A program made the translations under genes and the position numbers. A DNA stretch of 64,000 bases from an uncultured Eubacteriales bacterium (GTDB lineage: Bacteria; Bacillota; Clostridia; Lachnospirales; Lachnospiraceae): positions 1 to 64,000 of the forward strand of contig OMWM01000003.1 in NCBI GenBank assembly GCA_900314775.1. Reading direction: 5' to 3'. Below are positions 26,373-35,870 of this stretch, in pieces; position 1 is the first letter of the stretch, and each line of letters starts with the position of its first letter. Below the pieces are notes generated by a model. The model saw only the letters and a list, made by a program, of their open reading frames with translations. It ran no database searches and was not told where the DNA came from.

Positions 26373-28767
26373 TAGCCAAAAGCAACAGCGGTGTTGAAAT
26401 CGACCATATTACTTCCTAAACTTCTTTCCAGGGGGAGGTCACCTTCTCCGAAGAGGGCAAGAATCTGGATATCAAAAGCGGAGATCAGATCTTCGTATCA
26501 TGGACTGCACCTGCGGGCATCACGATGGAGGGCTCCACTTCCAGTTTTCCGCTTTATCCTGACAACGACACCACAAAACCGCCTATGGCGACAGCGCAGG
26601 TAAGCACTGACGGCGTCACCATTACCTTTAATGATAATGTAAATAACCTGCAGAAGGTTAAGGGATCCTGCTATTTTACAATAGCTCTCAAAGGAAAGAA
26701 TACATCGGATAATCATAACGCTGAGATCACTTCCGGAAAGCAGTCGGCAACCGTTCGGGTTGACGACGCAAGCGGCACCGGTGTTGTTGGATTTGCCACA
26801 AAAGACGGAAATTACACAACGGATGGTTCCGGAAGAATTCTCTGGACGCTTCGAATCAACAGCAGTGGGCTTCGAATCTGGATAGAACGAAAAGCATTGT
26901 GATCACCGACGAACTGCCGGCTACGGAGACTTTTGACAGCTTTGATAAGTACGCATGGTGGTATCAGAATGACAAATGGGCAACCGCAGCGAAGTCGCTG
27001 GATGGAGAAATGCCGTTTAATAGTGGAAACCGTTCCTTTAAGATCGAGGGAAGAAAGATCACGATCACCATTCCCGCCTCTGATCTGAACCATGTACAGC
27101 CTGACGGCACAGTGGTTCCTGTATGCGGAGAAATCGACTTTTATACCAAGACGACCGCGGCGGCAGGAAGCAGGGTTGATAATACTGCGTCGGTAACCTA
27201 TTACGATGATACGACGACAACGCAGCCTGTAAATACAACCGCGTCAGGATATGCGATTGTTCACAATCAGGGCGGCACCATCACCGGCGTGCCGCAGGGT
27301 GAGATCGAGATCCACAAGCAGGTCAAGGGAACGACCGAACCGGTGGCGGGCGTTACGTTCCATATTCAGAAAATAACCAGCGAGACGGATACGACACCGG
27401 ACAGCAGCTGGACGGCGATTGACGTCACCACTGATACGGACGGCGTCGCAAAGACAGCGGAGGGCGCGTGCCCGGACGGCTGGTATCTGATCACGGAGAT
27501 TTCAGGTCCGGACTGGATCGTCATTCCTTCAAACAGCGCAATCAAAGTACAGATGGGCGGATCAACCGGCGTCAGACAGACGGTCGAGGATGAGGTCAAG
27601 ACGACGAACATCACGGCAACCAAGAAATGGGTGCAGGCCGACGGACAGACACCGGATACAGGCGAGCATCCGACAATTTATTTCCAGCTGTACAGCAGTG
27701 TAAATAATGAGACCCCTGCTGTGGTGGAAGACGCTGAAACAAAAACTATTACAACAGAGACCGGACAGAGCGAGTCGACTGTGACCTGGACGGGACTTCC
27801 GCAGTACGATAACAGCGGAAATGAATATACCTACAGCGTAAAAGAAGTCGACGCGCAGGGATATGATGCTGCACCGGCCGGATATTTCAAGACGGAAGAC
27901 GGCCTGACGGTGACCAATACTAAAATCCCGACCTCTGTAACCGTTGAAAAGATGTGGGATGCAGAGGACTCTGACAGACCGGATTCGGTTACGGTCAATC
28001 TGCTGGCCGACGGTGAAGAAGCGCTGGATAGCAATGGAAATCCGATCAGCGTTGTTCTCGCGCCGCAAAACGGATGGAAAACAATTATAAGCAACCTTCC
28101 TAAATATAATGCTGAGGGCATAGAAATCAATTATACTGTTCAGGAAGATGTACCTGATGGTTATACAGCTGATGTAAGCGGTGAAAAGGGCATTGATGGT
28201 ACATTCAATTATACGGTTACCAATAAACCGATAACCGGCGAACGGGAAGTACCGGCCAGCCTGACGCTGAAGAAGACCGATAACAACGGCAAGGCTCTCG
28301 ATGGCGCAGTATTTACCCTGTATGACGGTGATAAAGAGGTTAAGACCTACAAAGCCGGCACCGCGGCAATCAGCAGTGACGATCTTCTGGATGCACTTGG
28401 CGATGCGGACAGCAAGACCTTTACTCTGAAAGAGACTAAGGCACCGGACGGCTATCAGGCAGGTACTAAAGAATACACCATCACGCTTACCAAAGAGACA
28501 GAGCAGAAGTGGGAAGGCGAAGGCGCAGACCGCAAGTATATGACGGTTACCACCTATACGCTGACCAGCAGCGATGCCAAAGATGGTACGATCACAGTAG
28601 CAAACACACCGGTGGAGAAGACAAAGGTTGTTAAGAATACACCGAAGAACGGCTCCATCATCAAGACCGGCGATACCAGCAATCTGGTACTCTGGACAGT
28701 TCTGCTGATTTGCTCAGCAGGTGCGATCGTTACCGTTCTGGTAAGAAGACGTAAAAGAAGCAGATGA
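26165..28767 (+). pseudogene. Broken CnaB/SpaA surface adhesin
   Basis: Three pieces of one gene. Piece one (26165-26416) is acidic, without a start or signal peptide. It ends at a TAA (26417) in the same frame as piece two (26420 to about 26869), a collagen-adhesin-like domain; CAA to TAA would explain the stop. Near 26867-26869 the frame moves by one; restoring a fourth G gives continuous sequence into TSNLDRTKSIVITDELP-like code. Piece three (to 28767) holds a SpaA-like domain, two CnaB domains starting NITATKKW and SVTVEKMW, another SpaA domain (ASLTLKKTDNNGKALDGAVF) and an anchor IIKTGD, membrane span and basic tail. It lies downstream of a truncated DUF2207-like gene. Assembly error is possible. 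Confidence 0.8.
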
Positions 28768-28817
28768 TCAATATCACCTGCCGGAATGAATCGGTTTGTG
28801 TAAACCGGTAAAGCAAA

Positions 28818-28862
28818 GGGGCAGCCCCGCAGCAGATTGCTGCGGGAGCTGCCCCTGATTTT
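28818..28862. terminator. Large bidirectional terminator
   Basis: Outer stem GGGGCAGC (28818-28825) with GCTGCCCC (28848-28855) and inner CCGCAGCA/TGCTGCGG, between the adhesin remains and the convergent SGNH hydrolase gene. Confidence 0.85.
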
Positions 28863-29487
28863 ATCTCAGAATAATTTCTGCCAGCTTCTCAGCCAGCCTG
28901 CGGTGCCCTTCGGGTGTCAGATGCATGAAATCGATGCTGTTGACACTGTATGATTCATCCAGATCCAGACTCTCGCAGGCACTCAGCTCGGCTGTCTCCT
29001 GCATTCGGCAGGCCAGCCGTTCTGACTTGCTGCTGATGCGTCCTTTTTCATAGAAAAAAGGATTGGACGGCTGTTCTGCTTCCTTTGGAATCGGCCGGGG
29101 AACGATCACCAGAATTTCCGGAAGATCTGTCCGCCAGCCCGCGGCCGCCCGTGCTTTTCTGACGAAAATGCCCAGACCGGCTGCGATATCCGAAGCGGAA
29201 AGGCCGTAAGGAATATCGAGGTCGTTGCTGCCCAGCTGTACGATCAGAATGTCCACAGGAGCCGCACGGTTGATGGCTGCTTCAATGCTCTGACAGCCGG
29301 ACGGGCCGTAATACGGGCTTTCGCAGATAAGAGTGCGTCCGCACTGACCGTCCTCGATGATTTCATAGCCGCTGCCGAGCAGCTGCGCAAGACGGCCGGT
29401 CCAGCGGACCGACCGGTCAAACCGGCCGCCCGTGGTGCCGTCGTAGCCCCAGGTATTGGAGTCGCCGAAACAGAGAATTCTTTTCAT
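28861..29487 (-). CDS. SGNH/GDSL hydrolase (arylesterase-like)
   Basis: A 208-residue SGNH hydrolase. Block I is CFGDSNTWGYDG with the nucleophile serine near residue 9, block II glycine lies around EDGQCGRT, block III is LGSNDL near 86, and block V is DFMHLTPEGH with the Asp-x-x-His pair near 190. No signal peptide is seen, so it acts in the cytosol. Its ATG directly follows the stop of the uracil permease gene, so the two are one operon. Ester substrate unknown. Confidence 0.9.
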   Translation of the reverse strand: MKRILCFGDSNTWGYDGTTGGRFDRSVRWTGRLAQLLGSGYEIIEDGQCGRTLICESPYYGPSGCQSIEAAINRAAPVDILIVQLGSNDLDIPYGLSASDIAAGLGIFVRKARAAAGWRTDLPEILVIVPRPIPKEAEQPSNPFFYEKGRISSKSERLACRMQETAELSACESLDLDESYSVNSIDFMHLTPEGHRRLAEKLAEIILR

Positions 29488-30873
29488 TTATTTATTTTCC
29501 TCATCGTCACTTGGAATACTCTTGCCCTGTGCCATTTCAAGGTCGACGCCGGTATCGTTTGGCTCGCCCTTGTTGAACTGGTAATCCTTTTCAGGAAGAA
29601 TAGCATTCAGCAGGATGCCGACCAGAGAACCTACAGCAATACCGGAAAGATCGATGGTGATGCTGCCGGCCGGGATTACGATGGCACCGGCTTCTGAATA
29701 ATTGATACCGATGGAAAGAACCAGAATCAGCGCAATGATGATGACATTGCGGCTCTTTGTGAAGTCCGTATGTGTCTCTACCAGGTTGCGGATACCTACT
29801 GCGGAAATCATACCGTAGAGGACGAGGGAAATGCCGCCGATTGTGGAGCTTGGCATTACCTCGATGACAGCCGCAAACTTAGGGCAGAACGAAAACAGAA
29901 CGGCAAAGCATGCCGCGATGCGGATCACACGCGGATCGTAAACCTTTGTCAGCGTCAGAACACCGGTATTCTCACCGTATGTGGTGTTGGCCGGAGCGCC
30001 GAACAGGGATGCGATGGTGGTTGCAAGTCCGTCACCGGTCAGTGTGCGGTGCAGTCCCGGATCCTGGATGTAGTTGATGCCGGTTGTCGAGGAAATAGCG
30101 GAGATATCGCCGATATGCTCCATCATGGTCGCAAAGGAAATCGGTACAATCGTGATCACGGAAGTCAGCAGAAGACCGCGGTCGAGTGCGCCGCCGGTGA
30201 AAAGCGAAAATACGGTTCTATCATAGGAAATCGGAAGACCGATCCATGCGGCTTCCTTTACCGGTGTGAAATCAATGATGCCCGCACAGGCAGCTACGAA
30301 ATAGGAACCGATAACGCCGAGCAGAATCGGGATGATCTTGACCATGCCCTTACCGAAAATATTGCAGATAATGATGATGACAATAGCCACAAGAGCTACG
30401 CCCCAGTTCGTCTCACAATTGGTAACAGCTGATTTGGAAAGATTAAGACCGATGGCAATAATGATAGGACCGGTGACAATCGGCGGGAAGTACCGCATGA
30501 CCTTGTCAGAACCGAAAATCCTGAAAAACATGGCGAGAATCAGATAGACGAGACCTGCACAGGCAACGCCGAAGCAGGCATATGGAAGAAGTTCGGGTTC
30601 GCCGTTTGGAGCGATTGCCGCATAGCCGGCGAGAAAAGCGAATGAAGAACCGAGAAAAGCAGGAACCTTACGCTTTGTTATCAGATGAAACAACAGTGTT
30701 CCAAGTCCGGCAAATAACAAGGTTGTCGATACGCTCAGTCCGGTGAGCAGCGGTACGAGGACCGTGGCACCGAACATGGCAAATACATGCTGCAGGCCGA
30801 GAACAAGCATACGGGGTGTGCCAAGAACTCTGGCATCGTAGATCGCCTGATCTCCGATTTTGATTTTACTCAT
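29488..30873 (-). CDS. uraA: Uracil-xanthine permease
   Basis: A 461-residue NCS2 family nucleobase transporter with 12-14 spans. MLVLGLQHVFAMFGATVLVPLLTGL near residue 22, PPIVTGPIIIAIGLNL near 130, MMEHIGDISAISS near 246 and GAPANTTYGENTGVLTLTKV near 288 are the UraA/PyrP signatures. It should import uracil with protons. A promoter TTGTAA-17-TATGAT is seen on the minus strand; the leader is short, with no PyrR-type anti-terminator visible. Confidence 0.93.
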   Translation of the reverse strand: MSKIKIGDQAIYDARVLGTPRMLVLGLQHVFAMFGATVLVPLLTGLSVSTTLLFAGLGTLLFHLITKRKVPAFLGSSFAFLAGYAAIAPNGEPELLPYACFGVACAGLVYLILAMFFRIFGSDKVMRYFPPIVTGPIIIAIGLNLSKSAVTNCETNWGVALVAIVIIIICNIFGKGMVKIIPILLGVIGSYFVAACAGIIDFTPVKEAAWIGLPISYDRTVFSLFTGGALDRGLLLTSVITIVPISFATMMEHIGDISAISSTTGINYIQDPGLHRTLTGDGLATTIASLFGAPANTTYGENTGVLTLTKVYDPRVIRIAACFAVLFSFCPKFAAVIEVMPSSTIGGISLVLYGMISAVGIRNLVETHTDFTKSRNVIIIALILVLSIGINYSEAGAIVIPAGSITIDLSGIAVGSLVGILLNAILPEKDYQFNKGEPNDTGVDLEMAQGKSIPSDDEENK

Positions 30874-31060
30874 TTTTTCCTCCCTCTTAATGAAAAAAAC
30901 TGATTTTACCTATCATATCCCATTTACCCGGAAGTTACAATAAAGAATTGTTCTCTTTCCTGCTGTTTATATGCGAAGCGGCGCCTGTGCAAGACAGGAG
31001 AAGCCGTATCGTGTATACTGTTAGGAAGACCGCGGTTATATTTAAGAAAGGAAAATGTAT

Positions 31061-32176
31061 ATGAATAAGCTGAAACTGCTTGGTGTCAGCATGATACTCG
31101 GCGCGGCGCTGCTCGGCGGCTGCGCGGCGGACACAGGAGAGGAGGAAACGGCGGCGGCAGACACCGGCCGTTATGTATTTCCGGATGAGAATCAGAAGCA
31201 CGAGGGCACATGGCTGATCTGGCCGCATTCGCATACCTATGGCAAATCTTATGCCGCATCGCTCGAACCGATATGGATTCAGATGGCAGCGGCTCTTTCC
31301 GGCGGCGAACACGTGCATATCATCGCGTATGACGAGACGCTGCAGAGGCATATCGAGACGGTACTTGAAGAGCAGGGGGCCGACCTTGACAATGTCAGCT
31401 TTGTGATTGCGCAAAGCGATGACGTTTGGGTCAGAGATACCGGCCCGATGTTTGTCTATGACGCTGATAAAGAACTTAAAATCGCCGATTTCGGCTTTGA
31501 CGGCTGGGGCGGAAAAATGCCGTATAAAAAGGATGATGTCATACCGGCGGCTGTCTCCGATGCTGCCGGTATCGGAAGGCTTGATATCAGCAGCTTTGTC
31601 CTCGAAGGCGGCTCCTTTGAAATCGCATCGGACGGGACAGTGCTGGCGGCCAGAAGCTCCGTGATCAGCAAAAACCGCAATCCGGATTGGACGCAGGCGC
31701 AGGCAGAAGAGATTATGCGCCAGTATCTCGGCGCGGAGAAATTTATCTGGCTTGATGGTGTGACCGATGAGGATATCACGGACGGCCATATTGACGGCTA
31801 TGCCCGCTTTTATGATGACCATACGATTCTGACGGTGTCCGAGGATGATTTTTATCAGCTGTACGAAGGTGCCCGGGAAGAGGATTACGAAACGCTGACA
31901 CATGCCGTCAATGCAAACGGCACGCCGTATGATATTATTGAGGTTCCGCTGACGAAGGAAAACGCAAAGGGACTGGATTATAAGGGGTCATATCTGAATT
32001 ATTACCTTGGCAATGAAGTACTGCTTCTGCCGGTCTACGGCGATGAGAATGACGAAGCCGCAGCGGCGCAGATGCAGGAACTGTACCCGGACCGCACGGT
32101 CGTGCCGATCGATGTCACAGCATTGTATAAAAACGGCGGCATGCTGCACTGCGTTACGCAGCAGCAGCCATATTGA
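31061..32176 (+). CDS. Agmatine/peptidyl-arginine deiminase lipoprotein
   Basis: A 371-residue secreted lipoprotein. A signal peptide with lipobox LLGGC (Cys 21) is followed by a PF04371 deiminase domain with WLIWPHSHTYG, VRDTGPMFV near 127, DGHIDGYARF near 243 and the closing GGMLHCVTQQQP with the catalytic cysteine. So the active site looks complete. The ATG at 31061 is spaced eight bases from AAGGAAA; the ATG at 31055 is too close. Agmatine deiminases are normally cytosolic, so a membrane-anchored extracellular form is unusual and may act on environmental agmatine or on peptide arginine. Confidence 0.88.
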   Translation: MNKLKLLGVSMILGAALLGGCAADTGEEETAAADTGRYVFPDENQKHEGTWLIWPHSHTYGKSYAASLEPIWIQMAAALSGGEHVHIIAYDETLQRHIETVLEEQGADLDNVSFVIAQSDDVWVRDTGPMFVYDADKELKIADFGFDGWGGKMPYKKDDVIPAAVSDAAGIGRLDISSFVLEGGSFEIASDGTVLAARSSVISKNRNPDWTQAQAEEIMRQYLGAEKFIWLDGVTDEDITDGHIDGYARFYDDHTILTVSEDDFYQLYEGAREEDYETLTHAVNANGTPYDIIEVPLTKENAKGLDYKGSYLNYYLGNEVLLLPVYGDENDEAAAAQMQELYPDRTVVPIDVTALYKNGGMLHCVTQQQPY

Positions 32177-32304
32177 TGAGTGTTGTTTTATAATAAGAAA
32201 TTTATTTCTTCTTCGATATGTGCTAATATTAAAAACGAAATTTTTTCAGGCGGCCGAAAAAGCCGGCTGGTTGTTTTTTACAGCAAAATATGTTACTATG
32301 TTGA

Positions 32305-32345
32305 CCGTCAGATATTTCAATATATTTAGTTAAATATACTGACGG
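32305..32345 (+). promoter_or_regulatory. Long leader hairpin upstream of thrH
   Basis: CCGTCAG plus ATATTT (32305-32317) pairs with AAATATACTGACGG (32332-32345), leaving one bulged base and an AT-rich loop. It ends about five bases before the AAGGAAGG ribosome site. There is no T run, so it is not a simple terminator; it could affect translation or be an operator. Confidence 0.5.
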
Positions 32346-32362
32346 CGGGAAAGGAAGGCATC

Positions 32363-32965
32363 ATGTATATTACCTGTCTTGATATGGAAGGCGTGCTTGT
32401 ACCGGAGATCTGGATTGAATTTTCCAAGGCGAGCGGTATTCCTGAACTGAAAATCACGACGAGAGACGAACCGGATTATGATAAGCTGATGCGCTACAGA
32501 CTCGGTATTCTCCGTGAGCATCACATGGGACTTAAGGAGATCCAGGAGACCATCGAGAAGATTGATCCGCTCCCGGGAGCAAGAGAATTCCTCGATGAGC
32601 TCAGAAGCATTACACAGGTGATCATTATCAGTGATACGTTTGAACAGTTCGCGGGCCCGCTTATCCGCAAGCTCGGCATGCCGACGATTTTCTGCAACAC
32701 ACTGGATGTGGCAGAGGACGGCATGATTGCAGGTTACAAGATGCGTGTCAAAGACAGCAAGCTGGCTACCGTCAGGGCGCTGCAGTCCATCGGCTATGAC
32801 ACGATCGCCAGCGGCGACAGCTTCAATGACCTCGATATGATCAAAGCCAGCAAGGCAGGCTTCCTGTTCAAGAGCACACCGGCGATCCGCGCAGCCAATC
32901 CGGATATTCCGGCCTGCGAAGAATTCGATGATCTTCTCGCCATGATTAAAAACGCGATGGTATGA
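32363..32965 (+). CDS. thrH: Phosphoserine phosphatase / homoserine phosphotransferase
   Basis: A 200-residue HAD protein with the ThrH version of motif I, CLDMEGVLVPEIW, instead of the SerB form DxDST. Motif II is IIISDTFEQF near 90 and motif IV is ASGDSFNDLDM near 151. Known ThrH enzymes dephosphorylate phosphoserine and can pass the phosphate to homoserine. It is a single gene with a hairpin leader; the radical SAM gene starts 158 bases later with its own promoter. Confidence 0.93.
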   Translation: MYITCLDMEGVLVPEIWIEFSKASGIPELKITTRDEPDYDKLMRYRLGILREHHMGLKEIQETIEKIDPLPGAREFLDELRSITQVIIISDTFEQFAGPLIRKLGMPTIFCNTLDVAEDGMIAGYKMRVKDSKLATVRALQSIGYDTIASGDSFNDLDMIKASKAGFLFKSTPAIRAANPDIPACEEFDDLLAMIKNAMV

Positions 32966-33012
32966 TTTCATACGGAGGCTGTAAACATTAAACAAAACAG
33001 CACAGTTGTATT

Positions 33013-33041
33013 TTGACTGTCAAAAATCAGTATGTTAATAT
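33013..33041 (+). promoter_or_regulatory. Promoter of the radical SAM gene
   Basis: TTGACT (33013-33018), 17-bp spacer, TAATAT (33036-33041). The leader of about 75 bases contains a CCC-TTCG-GGG-like small hairpin near 33063. Confidence 0.8.
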
Positions 33042-33123
33042 CGTCTAAGATTACTAATTATGCCCTTCGGGTTTAATCGAAATAGAAATATTTCAATATC
33101 TTAGTGAAGAGGAGAAATGAGAG

Positions 33124-34527
33124 ATGGCAGATGTAAAGCACGCTGTAGAGCGTAAAGCATTTGAAGTGGTACTTGACAATGTAATGAAGAGAAATGAAAA
33201 GCATCGCGGAGAAGGCTATGTCGGTGTCATTAATGCTATGCAGAAGCTGATGGGTGATACCTGGAAACCGGAAGCGTACGAGAAGCTGAGAAGAAGCTTC
33301 AGCCAGAACGGCAAGTATGCACAGTTTTTTGATAGAATTCTCAACAATACCGATGCGGATTTTATCAAGGGTCTGTTCATGTCAATCGGTTTCGAGGCAG
33401 GTTTTACCGGCTATCGCAAGGCGAAAGCAACCGGCAAGAAGCTCGGCATCGAGATGCCATGGATCATTCTTTTTGACCCGACCTCTGCCTGCAACCTGAA
33501 GTGTACAGGATGCTGGGCTGCAGAATACGGTCATAATTCAAGCCTCACTTTTGAGGAAATGGACAGCCTTGTTGAGCAGGGCAAGGAAATCGGTATCAAG
33601 GCTTACATCATGACAGGCGGCGAGCCGATGGTCCGCAAGAAAGATATTATCCGTCTTGCTTCCAAACACTATGACTGCGCATTCATGATTTTCACAAACG
33701 GAACTCTGGTAGATCAGCAGTTCTGCGATGATATGAGAAGATGCAAGAACATCGTTCTTTCCATGAGTATCGAGGGATACGAGGAAGCAACTGACTTCAG
33801 AAGAGGCAAGGGTACATTCCAGAAGGTTATGGATACGATGGATCTTCTCCATGAGAACGGTCTTGTCTATGGTACTTCCATCTGCTATACAAGCAAGAAC
33901 TACAAGAATGTAACTTCCGATGATTTCATCGACTTCCTGATCAGCAAGAACGTAACGTTCAGCTGGTACTTCCATTATATGCCGGTCGGCAATGATGCAG
34001 ATATGAGCCTCGTACCGACACCGGAGCAGAGAGAGTACATGTATCACAGAATCCGTGAGATCAGAGGCTGGGAAGGCGGCAAGCAGCTGTTCTGCATGGA
34101 TTTCCAGAACGATGGCGAGTTCGTTCACGGATGCATCGCAGGCGGCAAGCATTACTGCCATATCAACTCCAACGGCGATGTGGAGCCTTGTGTATTCATT
34201 CATTATTCAGGTGCCAACATCAGAGAGAAGCCGCTCATCGAGTGTCTGCAGCAGCCGCTGTTCAAGGCTTATCAGGCTGCACAGCCGTTCAATGAGAACC
34301 TGCTCAGACCTTGTCCGTTCCTTGAGAACCCGGAGAAGCTGCAGGCAATGGTCAAGGCGACCGGCGCGAAGAGCACGGATATGATCAGTCCTGAGTCGGT
34401 TGAGCATCTTTGCGGCAAGTGCGAGCACTACGCAGAAGAGTGGGCACCGGTTGCAGATAAGCTCTGGAGCTCCAACCATCCGGATTACAAGCCGCAGACA
34501 GAGACACAGACTGCACAGAAGCAGTAA
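33124..34527 (+). CDS. Radical SAM/SPASM domain protein
   Basis: A 467-residue enzyme. An N-terminal helical region (1-105) precedes the radical SAM core with CNLKCTGC near residue 122 and TGGEPMVRKKD near 161. After it, cysteines at HGCIAGGKHYCHINSNGDVEPC (about 337-360), CPFLENP near 398 and CGKCEHY near 426 form a SPASM-like auxiliary cluster region. Its substrate is unknown; no precursor peptide is evident next to it. Codon use (many AGA, TTC, CTT) is less GC-rich than its neighbours and the promoter and terminator are strong, which suggests high expression. Confidence 0.85.
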   Translation: MADVKHAVERKAFEVVLDNVMKRNEKHRGEGYVGVINAMQKLMGDTWKPEAYEKLRRSFSQNGKYAQFFDRILNNTDADFIKGLFMSIGFEAGFTGYRKAKATGKKLGIEMPWIILFDPTSACNLKCTGCWAAEYGHNSSLTFEEMDSLVEQGKEIGIKAYIMTGGEPMVRKKDIIRLASKHYDCAFMIFTNGTLVDQQFCDDMRRCKNIVLSMSIEGYEEATDFRRGKGTFQKVMDTMDLLHENGLVYGTSICYTSKNYKNVTSDDFIDFLISKNVTFSWYFHYMPVGNDADMSLVPTPEQREYMYHRIREIRGWEGGKQLFCMDFQNDGEFVHGCIAGGKHYCHINSNGDVEPCVFIHYSGANIREKPLIECLQQPLFKAYQAAQPFNENLLRPCPFLENPEKLQAMVKATGAKSTDMISPESVEHLCGKCEHYAEEWAPVADKLWSSNHPDYKPQTETQTAQKQ

Positions 34528-34548
34528 TCATACACATAAATTTTATCG

Positions 34549-34577
34549 GGAGAGTCCTGCGGGGCTCTCCTTTTTTT
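34549..34577 (+). terminator. Terminator of the radical SAM gene
   Basis: GGAGAG with CTCTCC plus inner pairs, then seven T residues. Confidence 0.9.
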
Positions 34578-34669
34578 GCATCTGAAATTTCGTAAAGTCT
34601 CAGAAAGACGGCATTTTCCGGCGCGAAAATCTGAAAAATGAGGATAAAGAAGGAAATTGTCTCAGGGAC

Positions 34670-34698
34670 TTGACGAACTGCTGCAATGCTGTTAATAT
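34670..34698 (+). promoter_or_regulatory. Promoter of the hydroxyacid dehydrogenase gene
   Basis: TTGACG (34670-34675), 17-bp spacer, TAATAT (34693-34698); the leader to the start codon is about 75 bases. Confidence 0.85.
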
Positions 34699-34777
34699 GT
34701 AAACAGAAATGGTTAACCACTGAGTGGGTTGCCAACGTAATAGCTATGGAAATTAAACAGAAGGAAGGTAGTTATTC

Positions 34778-35728
34778 ATGAAAATCGTATTAATGGAGCC
34801 TCTGGGAATCTCACAGGCTACACTCGATGAACTGTCCAGGACGCTGACGGACAAGGGGCATACGTTTGAATCCTACGATACCGTTACATCGGATGTGGAA
34901 GAGATGAAGAAGAGAAGTGCGGGCGCTGATGTTCTGATGATCGCCAACCATCCTCTTCCGGATGAGGTAATCCGCGCAGATGAGAATCTGAAGTTTATTT
35001 CCGTTGCCTTTGTCGGAATCGACCATGTCGGCACGGATGCATGCAAGGAGAAGGGTATCCCGATTTCCAATACAGGCGGCTACTGCAATGATGCGGTTGC
35101 AGAGCTTTCGATCGGCCTCACGCTTGACTGCCTGCGCAATATCACCAAGGGCGATGCAGCCGTTCAGGGCGGCAAGGGCAGTGCAGGTCTGCAGGGTCAT
35201 GAACTTGCGGGCAAGACCGTCGGCATTATCGGAACCGGCGCGATCGGCTGCCGCGCAGCAGAGCTTTTCAAGGCGTTTCACTGCAAACTGATCGGATACA
35301 GCCGCAGCCAGAAGCAGGCAGCACTGGATCTCGGCCTTGAATACAAGTCACTCGATGAAGTTATGGCACAGGCGGATATCATCGATGTCCATACACCGCT
35401 TACACCGGAGACAAGAGGACTGATCGGTGCAAAGCAGATCGGCGAGATGAAGCAGGGTGCTATCCTGATCAACACGGCCAGAGGTCCGGTTGTCGATACC
35501 GAGGCACTGGCACAGGCACTGCGTGCCGGCAAGATTATCTGCGGTACCGATGTCTATGAGAAGGATCCGCCGCTTCCGGAAGGCCATCCGCTTCTCGGTG
35601 CGCCGAATCTCGTATGCACGCCGCATGTCGGATTCAATACCAGGGAGTCCATCGACAGAAGAGCCGTTATGGCTTTTGAGAATGTCACATCCTGGCTGGA
35701 CGGCAAGCAGATCCGCAAGATGCTTTGA
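34778..35728 (+). CDS. D-isomer-specific 2-hydroxyacid dehydrogenase
   Basis: A 316-residue NAD-dependent dehydrogenase. The nucleotide fold motif GIIGTGAIGCRAAELF lies near residue 147. Catalytic residues are visible: Arg in NTARGPVVD near 232, Glu in DVYEKDPPLP near 260 and His in CTPHVGFNT near 281. No ACT domain follows, so it is a short hydroxypyruvate/phosphoglycerate/lactate-type enzyme. Substrate cannot be fixed. It has its own promoter and terminator. Confidence 0.9.
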   Translation: MKIVLMEPLGISQATLDELSRTLTDKGHTFESYDTVTSDVEEMKKRSAGADVLMIANHPLPDEVIRADENLKFISVAFVGIDHVGTDACKEKGIPISNTGGYCNDAVAELSIGLTLDCLRNITKGDAAVQGGKGSAGLQGHELAGKTVGIIGTGAIGCRAAELFKAFHCKLIGYSRSQKQAALDLGLEYKSLDEVMAQADIIDVHTPLTPETRGLIGAKQIGEMKQGAILINTARGPVVDTEALAQALRAGKIICGTDVYEKDPPLPEGHPLLGAPNLVCTPHVGFNTRESIDRRAVMAFENVTSWLDGKQIRKML

Positions 35729-35780
35729 CAGATAGAGATAATGTGATCTGACGATGTCAGATTTTCGGTAACCTGGAGCA

Positions 35781-35820
35781 GGCCGTATGCGTATTGTGCG
35801 CGTACGGTCTGTATTTTTTT
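35781..35820 (+). terminator. Terminator of the dehydrogenase gene
   Basis: GGCCGTATGCG (35781-35791) pairs, with two G-T pairs, with CGCGTACGGTCT (35799-35810), followed by GTATTTTTTT. Confidence 0.85.
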
Positions 35821-35821
35821 A

Positions 35822-35851
35822 TAAAAAAAGCTGCCGCTCGCGGCGGCAGCT
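35822..35851 (-). terminator. Terminator of purC
   Basis: AGCTGCCGC (35829-35837) with GCGGCAGCT (35843-35851); on the minus strand seven T residues follow. Confidence 0.9.
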
Positions 35852-35870
35852 CTGCGGGGCATCCCGTTAA

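Noticed and set aside
26525..26902. Stand-alone small gene at 26525
   Set aside because: It is the middle of the broken adhesin: the frame is continuous with the upstream piece except for the TAA at 26417, and its start has no ribosome site.
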